Notes: generated by a model from the letters alone, not told the origin. Shown: positions 19,546-28,540, counted from the first letter of the stretch. The stretch is DNA of 64,000 nucleotides from Rhizobium sp. ZPR4 (GCF_040215725.1 NZ_CP157967.1:2418001-2482000); one strand, 5' to 3'. Numbers and translations are program-made.

Positions 19546-19977
19546 TTGGCGTTCAAAACCACCAGACCTCTACGTTTCGGAGATTGCGATCCCTCTGGGA
19601 TCGCTTATTTCCCGTCGTATCTGAACATTCTCGTCGGGGTGCTGGAAGACTATTTCGCCTCGATCGGCTTTTCCTGGCGAAGGCTCATTGATAACAGCCG
19701 CATCGGTGTCCCCACCGTCCGGCTCGACCTGACCTTCGTGAAGCCGGGCCTGCAGGGCGATGACCTCGAGTTCGTGCTTTCAGTCCACGGCATCGGCCGG
19801 TCCTCGCTCGATCTGCAGCATCAGGTCTCGGCAAACGGCCATGTCCTGTGGACGGCCAAACACCGTGTCGTCGCCACCTCGCTCGATACGCATACATCCA
19901 TTGAATGGCCGGATGATCTCCGCGCCGCGCTGACCTCTCATCTGGAGACGACCGATGCACACCATCCTGCAACCTGA
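19546..19977 (+). CDS. Hotdog-fold acyl-CoA thioesterase (4HBT family)
   Basis: This 143-residue protein is of the 4-hydroxybenzoyl-CoA thioesterase family. The signature FGDCDPSGIAYFPSYLN is near residue 12 and its aspartate is the likely catalytic residue. TTG at 19546 with GAGG upstream is the start. In the operon it could recycle CoA from dead-end or toxic aryl-CoA esters, or release a product acid. Its end overlaps the next gene by 23 bases. Confidence 0.87.
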   Translation: MAFKTTRPLRFGDCDPSGIAYFPSYLNILVGVLEDYFASIGFSWRRLIDNSRIGVPTVRLDLTFVKPGLQGDDLEFVLSVHGIGRSSLDLQHQVSANGHVLWTAKHRVVATSLDTHTSIEWPDDLRAALTSHLETTDAHHPAT

Positions 19978-20350
19978 AGGCTGGGCCAAGCCGATCGGCT
20001 ATGCCAATGGCGTAGCGGCGACGGGCCGCACGGTGTTCGTTGGCGGTCAGATCGGCTGGAATGCCGCCTGCGAGTTCGAAAGCGACGATTTCGTCGAGCA
20101 GGTGCGCCAGACGCTGAAGAATGTCGTCGCCATCCTTGCCGAAGGTGGCGCCGAGCCGAAGCACATCACCTCGATGACCTGGTATTTCACCGACAAGCAG
20201 GAATATCTCGGCAATCTGAAGGGTCTCGGCCAGGCCTATCGCGAGATCATCGGCCGGCACTTCCCGGCCATGGCCGCGGTGCAGGTCGTCGCCCTCGTCG
20301 AGGATCGTGCGAAGATCGAGATCCAGGCGACGGCCGTCATCCCGGAATAA
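19955..20350 (+). CDS. RidA/YjgF/Rid family protein
   Basis: This 131-residue Rid-superfamily protein has the patterns ANGVAATGRTVFVGGQIGW, FVEQVRQTLKNVVAILAEGG and FPAMAAVQVVALVEDRAKIEIQATAV. RidA proteins hydrolyse enamines and imines to ketones and ammonia. The arginine that anchors substrate carboxylates in RidA proper is not obvious; the corresponding position reads VVALVED, so this may be another Rid subgroup. In a 2-aminobenzoyl-CoA pathway the reduced ring is itself an enamine, so a dedicated deaminase would make chemical sense. This function is inference. Confidence 0.88.
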   Translation: MHTILQPEGWAKPIGYANGVAATGRTVFVGGQIGWNAACEFESDDFVEQVRQTLKNVVAILAEGGAEPKHITSMTWYFTDKQEYLGNLKGLGQAYREIIGRHFPAMAAVQVVALVEDRAKIEIQATAVIPE

Positions 20351-20372
20351 CATCGCACAGGCGGTCAAGATC

Positions 20373-22328
20373 ATGTCGGCATTGCGCTTTTCAGACACTA
20401 TTTCGGCGGTGCTGACCGATGGTGTCCTCGTCGTCACCATAGACAACGCGCCGGTCAACGCATTGTCCGCCGATGTCCGGGCCGGCCTGATGGCCGCGTT
20501 CGATCATGCCGAGAAAGATGGCACAGTCGTCGGCATAGTACTGACCGGCGCGGGCAACAGCTTCATCGGTGGTGCCGACATCAAGGAATTCGGCAAGCCG
20601 CCGGTCGAGCCGCATCTACCTGATGTTATCTCCCGCATCGAAGCCTTTGCCAAACCGGTTGTCGCCACGATCAATGGTGTCGCGCTCGGCGGCGGCCTGG
20701 AAGTGGCGCTTGCCTGCCATCGCCGCCTCGCCGCACCGGCCGCGAAGCTCGGCCTGCCGGAAGTCAAACTGGGCATCGTGCCCGGCGCCGGCGGCACGCA
20801 GCGCCTGCCGCGGCTCATAGGCGTCGCCGCCGCCATCGACATGATCGCCAATGGCCGCATCGTTTCGGCTGCCGAAGCCCTCAAGCTCGGCATTGTTGAC
20901 GAGATAGCCAAAAGTGAGCTGGTCACAGAGGCCAGCACCGCCATCGCTTCCCCCATGCGCCGCACCGGATTGCTGGCAGCTCCCGCAGAAGCCGCCGAAG
21001 CCATCGACAAGGCGGCGGCAGACGCGTTGCGCAAGGCACGCGGCCAGCACGCACCGGCCGAGGCCGTCCGCCTCGTACGACTCGCGGCAACCGCCCCTCT
21101 ATCGGATGGACTGGCCGAGGAACGCCGCACCTTCATCGCGCTTCGCGACAGCGAAGAGGCCGCGGCATTGCGCCACGTCTTCTTCGCGGAACGCGCCGCC
21201 GGCAAGGTCGAGGGACTAGAGGCCGCAGCCCCACGCAAGATCGAAACCGTCGGCATCGTCGGCACCGGACTGATGGGATCAGGCATCGCTGTCTCGGCCC
21301 TCAATGGCGGCTACCGCGTCGTCGGCGTCGAGCAGAGTGCCGAGGCCGCGGAAAAGGGACGCGCACGCATTATCGGCCTCCTCGACAAGGCCGTGCAATC
21401 CGGCCGCCTCGATGCGGCGGGCCGCGGGGACCGCGTCAGCCGGTTGACGGTAACAGCAGACATGCAGCAGCTGGCACAGGCCGACATCGTCATCGAAGCG
21501 GTGTTTGACGATCTCACCGTCAAGACCGAACTTTTCCAGCGCCTCGATACGATCGTTCGCCCTCAGACAATCCTTGCGACCAATACCAGCTATCTCGATC
21601 CCGATACGATTGCCGCTGCCACCAGGCTGCCAAGGCGCATCGTCGGGCTGCACTTCTTCTCGCCGGCCCACATCATGCGGCTACTGGAAGTGGTGAATTG
21701 CAAGGAGACCGCGCCCGACGTGCTGGCGACGGCCCTTGCCCTTGCAAAGCGGCTCGGCAAGCTGCCTGTCGTCTCGGGTGTTACCGAAGGCTTCATCGGT
21801 AACCGCATCTTTTCCGCCTATCGCCGCGAAGCCGAATACATGGTCGAGGATGGCGCCTCGCCGCAGGAGATCGATGCCGCTCTGGAAGCCTACGGCTTTC
21901 CGATGGGGCCTTTTGCCGTCTTCGACATGGCGGGTCTGGAAATCGCCTGGGCGCGCCGCAAGCGGCAGGCCGCAACCCGTAATCCGGCGGAGCGCTACGT
22001 CGTCATCGCCGACCGGCTCTGCGAAGCCGGCCGCTTCGGCCAGAAGACCGGCCTCGGCTGGTATGCCTATCCCGATGGCAAGCGCACCGTCGATCCGGTG
22101 GTGACTGACATCATCGAAATCGCCCGCGCCGAAAAGAACATCACGCCGAAGCATTTTCCGGCAGATGATATCGTCTCTCGCCTCCTGCAGGCCATGACGA
22201 GCGAAGGCGAGGCATTGCTCTCAGAAGGCATCGCCGCCCGCGCGAGCGATATCGACCTCGTCATGATCAATGGCTACGGCTTTCCCCCCAGCAGGGGCGG
22301 CCCGATGTTTGCCGCCGGTCGCCGCTGA
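20373..22328 (+). CDS. Bifunctional enoyl-CoA hydratase/3-hydroxyacyl-CoA dehydrogenase, C-terminally short
   Basis: This 651-residue FadB/FadJ-type protein has an N-terminal crotonase domain with both usual glutamates (GGGLEVALACH, GLPEVKLGIVPGAGG). An NAD-binding domain begins near residue 290 (VGIVGTGLMGSGIAVSALNG), and the catalytic histidine is in GLHFFSPAHIMRLLEVV. The C-terminal repeat stops soon after INGYGFPPSRGGPMF; homologues usually continue about 40 residues. No frameshifted continuation is visible, and the convergent cyclase gene ends 19 bases later. The enzyme would run hydration and oxidation of the opened chain. ATG at 20373 is chosen; the longer frame reads into ridA. Confidence 0.88.
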   Translation: MSALRFSDTISAVLTDGVLVVTIDNAPVNALSADVRAGLMAAFDHAEKDGTVVGIVLTGAGNSFIGGADIKEFGKPPVEPHLPDVISRIEAFAKPVVATINGVALGGGLEVALACHRRLAAPAAKLGLPEVKLGIVPGAGGTQRLPRLIGVAAAIDMIANGRIVSAAEALKLGIVDEIAKSELVTEASTAIASPMRRTGLLAAPAEAAEAIDKAAADALRKARGQHAPAEAVRLVRLAATAPLSDGLAEERRTFIALRDSEEAAALRHVFFAERAAGKVEGLEAAAPRKIETVGIVGTGLMGSGIAVSALNGGYRVVGVEQSAEAAEKGRARIIGLLDKAVQSGRLDAAGRGDRVSRLTVTADMQQLAQADIVIEAVFDDLTVKTELFQRLDTIVRPQTILATNTSYLDPDTIAAATRLPRRIVGLHFFSPAHIMRLLEVVNCKETAPDVLATALALAKRLGKLPVVSGVTEGFIGNRIFSAYRREAEYMVEDGASPQEIDAALEAYGFPMGPFAVFDMAGLEIAWARRKRQAATRNPAERYVVIADRLCEAGRFGQKTGLGWYAYPDGKRTVDPVVTDIIEIARAEKNITPKHFPADDIVSRLLQAMTSEGEALLSEGIAARASDIDLVMINGYGFPPSRGGPMFAAGRR

Positions 22329-22347
22329 AAACAAGGCACGCAGACGG

Positions 22348-23559
22348 TCAGGCCGCCGAAGACAGCAGCGTGAACAGTTCCTGCGGCCGCTTGACGCCAC
22401 GAAGCGCGTAACGGCCGACGGAAACGAGGTCGTTGCTCTGCTGGCCCGATAGCGCCTCGATGAAATTCGACGACATCAGGATGTTGCGGTCAGCAGACCG
22501 GCACATCGAGGCGATGCGGCTGACTTCGTTGACGGCCGGGCCGATGACAGTGAAGTCCAGCCGGTCCATGCTGCCGATATTCCCGTAGAAGACATCGCCG
22601 ATATGCAGGCCGAGATAGACGTCGGTAACAGGCCGGCCCTCGATCTGCCGCTGTGAATTGAGGTCGCGCAGCCGCTGGCGCAGCAGCGATTCCGCCATCA
22701 GCGCGGCAGCACAGGCATCGGCCGAATTTCTCGCCTTGAAGATCGCTAGCGTCCCGTCGCCGATAAGCTTCAGCACGTTGCCGCCCGCCTCGTGGATCGA
22801 CGAGATGACCGCATCGGCATAGGCGTTCAGCATCGGGATGATTTCATCCGGTTCCGCCGTATCCGAGATGCGCGTGTAGTTGGCGAGATCGGAAAACCAG
22901 AGGGCGGCCGAAATCCGCTCCGTCTTGCCTCGGGTGATCTTGCCTTCGAGCACATGCCGGGCAGCATCCTCACCGAGATAGACCTCGGCGATAGTGCGGG
23001 CGATGCGGCTCATGCCGGTGCATTTGATCGCCAAGGCCAGCGCCGGCGTCAGCTTGCGCAGCACGCGCAGATCTTCCTCCGGAAAGCCGACCTCATGTGC
23101 GGTGGCGAAGTTGGAATAGAAGCAATCCATCTCGCCGATCGTGCCGCCCTCTTCGAAACGGTGGATCATGGCGATGTAGTCGGTGTGCCCATCGGCCAGC
23201 AGCGTATCGAGCCCGTAGAAATCCGTTGGCTCACCGAAGCCGATGCGCCGGCGCACCTCGTCCCCGCCCGTCGTCAACATGTGATAGAAAGCGGAACGCT
23301 GCCAGTTTTCGGAAGCGATCCCCTGATGCGACGGACCATATTCGAACTCGCGTTCGATCACCTGATTGCCGTCCCAACGGAAGGCGCGGCCTTCATAGAC
23401 CGGGTGTAGCGTATCCATCAGCGCCATGGCGCGATCGAGGTTCAGGCCATGCAGACGGCACTGCTCGCAGAAACCGGCCAGGATGTCGGCCTCCGCCATA
23501 CCCTTGAGGCCAGCCTGCATGAGCCAGCTGGCAATTTCGCCAATGTCCTTCGCGTCCAT
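22348..23559 (-). CDS. Adenylate/guanylate cyclase domain protein
   Basis: This 403-residue protein has a C-terminal class III nucleotide cyclase domain (about residues 190-380). Metal-binding aspartates are in ALWFSDLANYTRISD and LKLIGDGTLAIF, and the transition-state region is DFTVIGPAVNEVSRI. The N-terminal half is a soluble domain typical of rhizobial cyclases, with no membrane segment. ATG at 23559 follows GGGAGAT; the longer frame adds 38 unlikely residues. It would make cAMP or cGMP in response to an unknown signal. Its stop faces the stop of the catabolic operon, so the two are not co-transcribed. Confidence 0.88.
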   Translation of the reverse strand: MDAKDIGEIASWLMQAGLKGMAEADILAGFCEQCRLHGLNLDRAMALMDTLHPVYEGRAFRWDGNQVIEREFEYGPSHQGIASENWQRSAFYHMLTTGGDEVRRRIGFGEPTDFYGLDTLLADGHTDYIAMIHRFEEGGTIGEMDCFYSNFATAHEVGFPEEDLRVLRKLTPALALAIKCTGMSRIARTIAEVYLGEDAARHVLEGKITRGKTERISAALWFSDLANYTRISDTAEPDEIIPMLNAYADAVISSIHEAGGNVLKLIGDGTLAIFKARNSADACAAALMAESLLRQRLRDLNSQRQIEGRPVTDVYLGLHIGDVFYGNIGSMDRLDFTVIGPAVNEVSRIASMCRSADRNILMSSNFIEALSGQQSNDLVSVGRYALRGVKRPQELFTLLSSAA

Positions 23560-23714
23560 GGATATCTCCCGACCCTCTGAAGGAATCGCTTTAGTACGAA
23601 AATCTAAGGCTTGGAATGCTGTACAACGCAAAATAGCCCTGATGTACGCAACAGATCGCCGCTTCTGTGGCACAGAAGCGGCGATTTGACACGTTCGAGG
23701 GATGATCGCGAGCC

Positions 23715-24617
23715 TCAGGCCTTTGCGTGCGGCTTCAGCAGATCCTCCAGACCGATACGCCGGAAGAGTTCTGCCCGAACCCGGTCGGCAACACCGTTGA
23801 CGATCTCGGCACCATCCTCTGAAGGATCTATATGGGTACGGAAGGGCCGTGTGCCAAACGGCATGTCGACGACCTCGACGATTGCGGTCGCGACCGAAGC
23901 GGCATCGGCATCGGCCGGCTCCAGAGAGGCCAGCCCCTTCAGCGCCTGGTCGGGAACGCCGGCATAGGGACCGTTGTCATATTCCGCGGCACGAGCCTTG
24001 TCGGCCGGCGAGCCGGAATGGGCAAAGTGGTTGGTGCCCTTGGTGAAGGCACCGGGCACGATGATCACGGTCTCGATGCCCCAGCGTGTCAGTTCGGACG
24101 CATAGGAGACGGCAAGCGAGTCCATGGCGGCCTTGGCTGCGAAGTAAGGCGAGAGATAAGGCGGCGTGCCGCCACGCGTGCTGGACGAGGAGACCCACAC
24201 CACCAGACCCTTCCCTTCCTTGCGCATATAAGGCAGCACGGCGCGATTGACGCGCTGGGTGCTGAGCACGTTGATGTCGTAGAGTTCAGCGAACTGCTCC
24301 GGCGTAAAGGCTTCTGCCGGGCCGAAGGACATATGGCCGGCATTGTGAATGATGGTGTCAATATGGCCCTGCTCGGCGATGACGGCAGCAATGCCGGCTT
24401 CCACCGAAGCGTCCGATGCGACATCGAGCTCGACGGTTCTGAGATCGACGCCATTGTCCTTGGCGAATGCCGCTGCCGCCGCGACCTGCGCGACATTGCG
24501 TCCTTGCGTTTCGCGGATGCCCGCATAGACCGTATGGCCTGCCTTGGCGAGAGCGCGTGCCGTCAGAGCGCCGAAGCCGCTCGATGCGCCTGTGATGACG
24601 ATGACTTGCTTGCTCAT
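23715..24617 (-). CDS. SDR family oxidoreductase
   Basis: This 300-residue short-chain dehydrogenase has ITGASSGFGALTARALAKAG at residues 7-26, IHNAGHM, the catalytic serine in VSSSSTRGG and active-site tyrosine/lysine in SPYFAAKAAMDSLAV. It is longer than the classic 250 and resembles the divergent SDR group that includes many ketoreductases. It shares direction with another SDR gene 88 bases upstream and with the divergent LysR regulator beyond. No substrate can be assigned. Confidence 0.87.
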   Translation of the reverse strand: MSKQVIVITGASSGFGALTARALAKAGHTVYAGIRETQGRNVAQVAAAAAFAKDNGVDLRTVELDVASDASVEAGIAAVIAEQGHIDTIIHNAGHMSFGPAEAFTPEQFAELYDINVLSTQRVNRAVLPYMRKEGKGLVVWVSSSSTRGGTPPYLSPYFAAKAAMDSLAVSYASELTRWGIETVIIVPGAFTKGTNHFAHSGSPADKARAAEYDNGPYAGVPDQALKGLASLEPADADAASVATAIVEVVDMPFGTRPFRTHIDPSEDGAEIVNGVADRVRAELFRRIGLEDLLKPHAKA

Positions 24618-24705
24618 GATCCTGTTCCTTTATTGGGTTGGCTGTCGTTGACGATCGATAGGGATGGAAAGGTGGCGGCAGGCGTGATCCCGCCGCCTCG
24701 TTGGC

Positions 24706-25446
24706 TCAGATCATGCCGCCATTGGCGCGCAGCGTCTGACCGTTGATCCAGCCGCCATCGGGGCCGACAAGGAAGGAGACGGCAGCGGCGATATCCTGCG
24801 GTGTGCCCAGGCGTTCCAGCGGGTTCATCTTGGCCATGCGGTCGATGAGTTCATCGCTCTTGCCGTTCAGGAAGAGATCCGTGGCCGTCGGGCCGGGAGC
24901 GACCGCATTGACCGTGATCGAGCGGCCGCGCAGTTCCTTCGCCATGATGCCGGTCAACGCCTCGACACCGGCCTTCGTTGCGGCATAGACGCCGTAGGTT
25001 TCCAGCTTGAGGCCAACGATGCTGGTCGAGAAGTTGACGATACGGCCGCCATCGCGCAGCCGCTTGCCGGCTTCGCGCAGCGTATTGAAGGTGCCCTTGA
25101 GGTTGATGGCGATATGGCGATCGAAATGCGCGTCGTCGGCATCGGCGATCTTGGCAAGCTGCATGATGCCGGCATTGTTGACGAGGACATCGACACCGCC
25201 AAAGGCTGCCTCGGCCGCATCGAACATGCGGCGCACGGCTTCGACATCGGAAACATCGGCTTTCGCGGTCAGCGCCTTGCCACCCTTTTCCTCGATCTTC
25301 CGGGCCAGTTCCTCGGCGGCGGCCTCGCTGCCGGAGTAGTTGATGACGACGGTGAAGCTATCCTCGGCCAGACGCTCGGCGATCGCGGCGCCGATGCCGC
25401 GGGATGCGCCGGTGACGATCGCTACCTTATTGGAATTGCTGCTCAT
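24706..25446 (-). CDS. SDR family oxidoreductase
   Basis: This 246-residue classical short-chain dehydrogenase has TGASRGIGAAIAERLAED, NNAGIMQL, the serine in NFSTSIVGLK and YGVYAATKAGVEALTGIM as the active site, with a 3-oxoacyl-reductase-like C-terminus. ATG at 25446 is preferred because AAGGATGAGG stands just before it; ATG at 25455 lies within that ribosome-binding site. It is divergent from a LysR-type gene 122 bases away, which probably controls it. Confidence 0.88.
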   Translation of the reverse strand: MSSNSNKVAIVTGASRGIGAAIAERLAEDSFTVVINYSGSEAAAEELARKIEEKGGKALTAKADVSDVEAVRRMFDAAEAAFGGVDVLVNNAGIMQLAKIADADDAHFDRHIAINLKGTFNTLREAGKRLRDGGRIVNFSTSIVGLKLETYGVYAATKAGVEALTGIMAKELRGRSITVNAVAPGPTATDLFLNGKSDELIDRMAKMNPLERLGTPQDIAAAVSFLVGPDGGWINGQTLRANGGMI

Positions 25447-25568
25447 TTTCCTCATCCTTCATTACTTTGCGCCGCAGCGCGTTTCGATGAGGAGAAGATG
25501 CCCCTTTTCATGTGGCGGATAATCAGCCATTAATCGGCATCACTATCCGAAACTTGCGAACAAATAAT

Positions 25569-26480
25569 ATGGACAGATTCGATGCCATGCGCGTGTTTTG
25601 CCGGGTCGTCGAGCGGCGCAGCTTCACGCTGGCGGCCGAAGATACCGGCTTGCCACGTTCGACGGTGACGGATGCCATCAAGCAGCTTGAGTCTCGGCTT
25701 GGCGTGCGCCTGCTGCAGCGCACGACGCGGCATGTCAGCCCGACCCTCGATGGCGAAGCCTATTATCAGCGCTGCCTTCGCATCCTCTCCGATATCGAGG
25801 ATGCCGAAGGCGCCTTTGCTGGCGCAAAGCCGAAGGGGGTGCTGCGTGTCGATGTGCATGGAACGCTCGCCCGGCACTTCGTCCTGCCGAACCTGCCCTC
25901 CTTCCTCGAAACCTATCCCGATATCGAACTGCAAATTACCGAAGGCGACCGGTTCGTCGATCTGATCCGCGAGGGGATCGACTGCGTGCTGCGCGTCGGC
26001 ACGCTGCAGGATAGCGACATGATCGGCCGCCGCGTCGCGATGCTGGAAGAGGTCACGCTTGCGGCGCCGGCCTATGTCGAGCGTTTGGGGATGCCGGCCC
26101 ATCCGGATAGACTTGATGGCCACCGCATGATCGGCTTCCGCTCGTCGGCGACGGGTGGGTTATTACCGCTGGAATTCCAGATCGACGGCGCTATGCGCGA
26201 AATCACCCTGCCGGCGACCATTTCCGTCAACGCGGCCGAGAGCTATTTCGCCGCCGCCAAGCTCGGCCTCGGGCTAATCCAGGTCCCGCGCTATCACGCC
26301 GAGGAAGCATTGCGATCGGGCGAGCTGCTGCATGTCCTTCAGGGCTATCCGCCGACGCGAACGCCCGTCTCCATGCTCTATCCGCGCAGCCGCCAGCTTT
26401 CGCCGCGGGTTCGGGTGTTCATAGATTGGCTCGCCAAGGTTTTCGCCGAACGGGACAGCGCCGAAACCGAGACCGGATGA
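25569..26480 (+). CDS. LysR family transcriptional regulator
   Basis: This 303-residue LysR-type protein has an N-terminal winged helix (MDRFDAMRVFCRVVERRSFT, then LPRSTVTDAIKQLESRLGVR). An effector domain follows from about residue 90 (GVLRVDVHGTLARHFVLPN). ATG at 25569 gives the standard family N-terminus. It is divergent from the SDR gene at 25446, the classic arrangement for LysR control of a target. Confidence 0.92.
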   Translation: MDRFDAMRVFCRVVERRSFTLAAEDTGLPRSTVTDAIKQLESRLGVRLLQRTTRHVSPTLDGEAYYQRCLRILSDIEDAEGAFAGAKPKGVLRVDVHGTLARHFVLPNLPSFLETYPDIELQITEGDRFVDLIREGIDCVLRVGTLQDSDMIGRRVAMLEEVTLAAPAYVERLGMPAHPDRLDGHRMIGFRSSATGGLLPLEFQIDGAMREITLPATISVNAAESYFAAAKLGLGLIQVPRYHAEEALRSGELLHVLQGYPPTRTPVSMLYPRSRQLSPRVRVFIDWLAKVFAERDSAETETG

Positions 26481-26617
26481 ATATTCCGCGAAAGCGATCA
26501 AATAAATGAAATCGGCTCTTTGATTGCGCGGTGAGCACGCCTACGTCGTAGTGCATTAGCTTACGGGCGATGCCGTTTCGATGTCATGACAGCCCAGCGA
26601 TTTTCGAGAGAGAGCCG

Positions 26618-27964
26618 ATGACCGAACAGAAGCAATTGAAGCTCGGGGCCTTCATGCGTCCCGTCAGCCTGCATACCGGCGCCTGGCGTTATCCCGGCGC
26701 CTATCCGGACGCAAACTTCAATTTCCAGCATATCAAGAGCTTCGCCCAGGAGCTGGAAAAGGCGAAATTCGACGCCTTCTTCATGGCCGATCACCTGGCG
26801 GTTCTCAACATGCCTATCGAGGCGCTGAAGCGCAGCCACACCGTCACCTCATTCGAACCGTTCACCCTGCTTTCGGCACTCGCCGCCGTCACCGACAGGA
26901 TCGGCCTCGTCGCCACCGCCTCCACGACTTTCGACCTGCCCTATCACATCGCCCGGCGTTTCGCCTCACTCGATCACATCAGCGGCGGACGCGCCGGCTG
27001 GAATATCGTCACCACCTCCAATCCCGATGCCGCCCTGAACTTCGGCCTTGAAGAGCATATGGAACATGGCGAGCGCTACCATCGCGCCCGCGAATTCTAT
27101 GATGTCGTCACCGGCCTCTGGGACAGCTTCGCCGACGATGCCTTTCTCCACGACGCCGAAAGCGGCATCTTCTTCGATCCGGAGCGGATGCATGTACTTG
27201 GGCACAAGGGCGAGGAACTGAGCGTTCGCGGCCCGCTCAACATCGCACGCCCACCACAGGGCTGGCCCGTCATCGTGCAGGCCGGACAATCCGACGCCGG
27301 TCGCCAGCTCGCCGCCGCAACGGCGGAGGCGGTCTTCGCAGCTCCCCGCAATCTCGCCGACGGCAAGTCGATCTTCGCCGATATCAAGGGACGGATGAAG
27401 GCGATCGGCCGCGACCCGGATCACCTGAAGATCCTGCCCGCCGCCTTCATCGTCGTCGGCGACACGGTCGAGGAAGCGAAGGCGAAACGAGCAAAGCTCG
27501 ATAGCCTCGTTCATTACGATAGCGCCATCGCATCCCTGTCGATCGCGCTCGGTCACGACGCCTCCAAATTCGATCCGGACGGGCCGCTGCCGGAAACGCC
27601 GGAGACCAACGCCAGCAAGAGCGGCCGCGAGCGAGTCATCGCCCTTGCCGAAGCCGAAAAACTCACTGTGCGCCAGCTTGCCCAGCGCCTTGGCGGCTAT
27701 GCCGGCCTCGCCTTTGTCGGTTCGCCGCAGAGCATAGCTGACGAGATGGAGCAATGGCTGCACGAGGAAGGTTCGGATGGTTTCAACGTCGTCTTCCCCT
27801 TCCTGCCGCAGGGCCTGCTTGACGTGACCACCCGCGTCGTTCCAGAGCTGCAGCGTCGCGGCATCTTCCGCCGCGACTACGAAGGCACGACATTGCGCGA
27901 ACACCTCGGCCTGCCGCGCCCGGAAAACCGCTTCTTCAAGGCAACGGCTGCGGCAGCGCAGTGA
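26618..27964 (+). CDS. NtaA/SnaA/DszA family FMN-dependent monooxygenase
   Basis: This 448-residue flavin-dependent monooxygenase of the bacterial luciferase superfamily has LGAFMRPVSLHTGAWRYPGA at the start, LDHISGGRAGWNIVTT near residue 130 and HARDFYDV-like HRAREFYDVVTGLWDS after it. AGRDPDHLKI-type GRDPDHLKILPA occurs near 265. Members oxidise nitrilotriacetate, dibenzothiophene sulfone and other compounds using FMNH2 from a separate reductase. ATG at 26618 has AGAGAGAG-rich sequence before it. The next gene is in the same direction after 26 bases and is probably co-expressed. Confidence 0.9.
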   Translation: MTEQKQLKLGAFMRPVSLHTGAWRYPGAYPDANFNFQHIKSFAQELEKAKFDAFFMADHLAVLNMPIEALKRSHTVTSFEPFTLLSALAAVTDRIGLVATASTTFDLPYHIARRFASLDHISGGRAGWNIVTTSNPDAALNFGLEEHMEHGERYHRAREFYDVVTGLWDSFADDAFLHDAESGIFFDPERMHVLGHKGEELSVRGPLNIARPPQGWPVIVQAGQSDAGRQLAAATAEAVFAAPRNLADGKSIFADIKGRMKAIGRDPDHLKILPAAFIVVGDTVEEAKAKRAKLDSLVHYDSAIASLSIALGHDASKFDPDGPLPETPETNASKSGRERVIALAEAEKLTVRQLAQRLGGYAGLAFVGSPQSIADEMEQWLHEEGSDGFNVVFPFLPQGLLDVTTRVVPELQRRGIFRRDYEGTTLREHLGLPRPENRFFKATAAAAQ

Positions 27965-27990
27965 AAGACCCCCAGCATTAAGAGACTGAC

Positions 27991-28533
27991 ATGAGCCACA
28001 TCACGCCGATCGATTACGAAACCGCTTCCGACGCCGTGCGCGCCGAACATGACCGCGAAATACAGCTGCGTGGCCGTATGACCAACATGAAGCGGACACT
28101 GCTGCATTCGCCGGTGGCGCATCGCATCTATGCCGAATGGTTTCCCCTGCGCGAAGAGCTGCGCCCGGCTCTGGACGATCGCGCCGTCTGGCTGCTTTGC
28201 CATGCCATCGCGATCGAATGCCGCTCGATTATCCCCGTCGGTTTCTTTCGGCGGGCGCTGATCAATGCCGGCCTGACGCCGGAAACGATTATACCGACGG
28301 AGGACGAAGTCCTGCTGATCGAATTCGGCAAGGCGATCGTCGGGGATTCCAACGCGATTCCTGAAGACGTCTGGGCACGGCTAAAAGCCCGCTACGACGA
28401 GCCGACGCTTGCCAATCTCGTGGCTTTCGCGGGGATCATGATCGCGACGGCGATCTACAACAATGCCGTGAAGGTGGATATCGACCCTGAGCTTGGGCCT
28501 TATCTTGAGGGATTTGAGTTTCCTTCGAAATAG
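27991..28533 (+). CDS. CMD/AhpD-like helical protein without CXXC
   Basis: This 180-residue all-helical protein resembles the carboxymuconolactone decarboxylase/AhpD superfamily (RTLLHSPVAHRIYAEWFPLR, then DDRAVWLLCHAIAIECRSI). The redox CXXC of AhpD is absent; cysteines sit at about 70 and 77. It follows the FMN monooxygenase gene closely, and such CMD-like partners are often paired with these monooxygenases. Its function is unknown, with peroxide handling or substrate isomerisation possible. A RIME-like repeat follows the stop. Confidence 0.7.
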   Translation: MSHITPIDYETASDAVRAEHDREIQLRGRMTNMKRTLLHSPVAHRIYAEWFPLREELRPALDDRAVWLLCHAIAIECRSIIPVGFFRRALINAGLTPETIIPTEDEVLLIEFGKAIVGDSNAIPEDVWARLKARYDEPTLANLVAFAGIMIATAIYNNAVKVDIDPELGPYLEGFEFPSK

Positions 28534-28540
28534 TGAAAGG

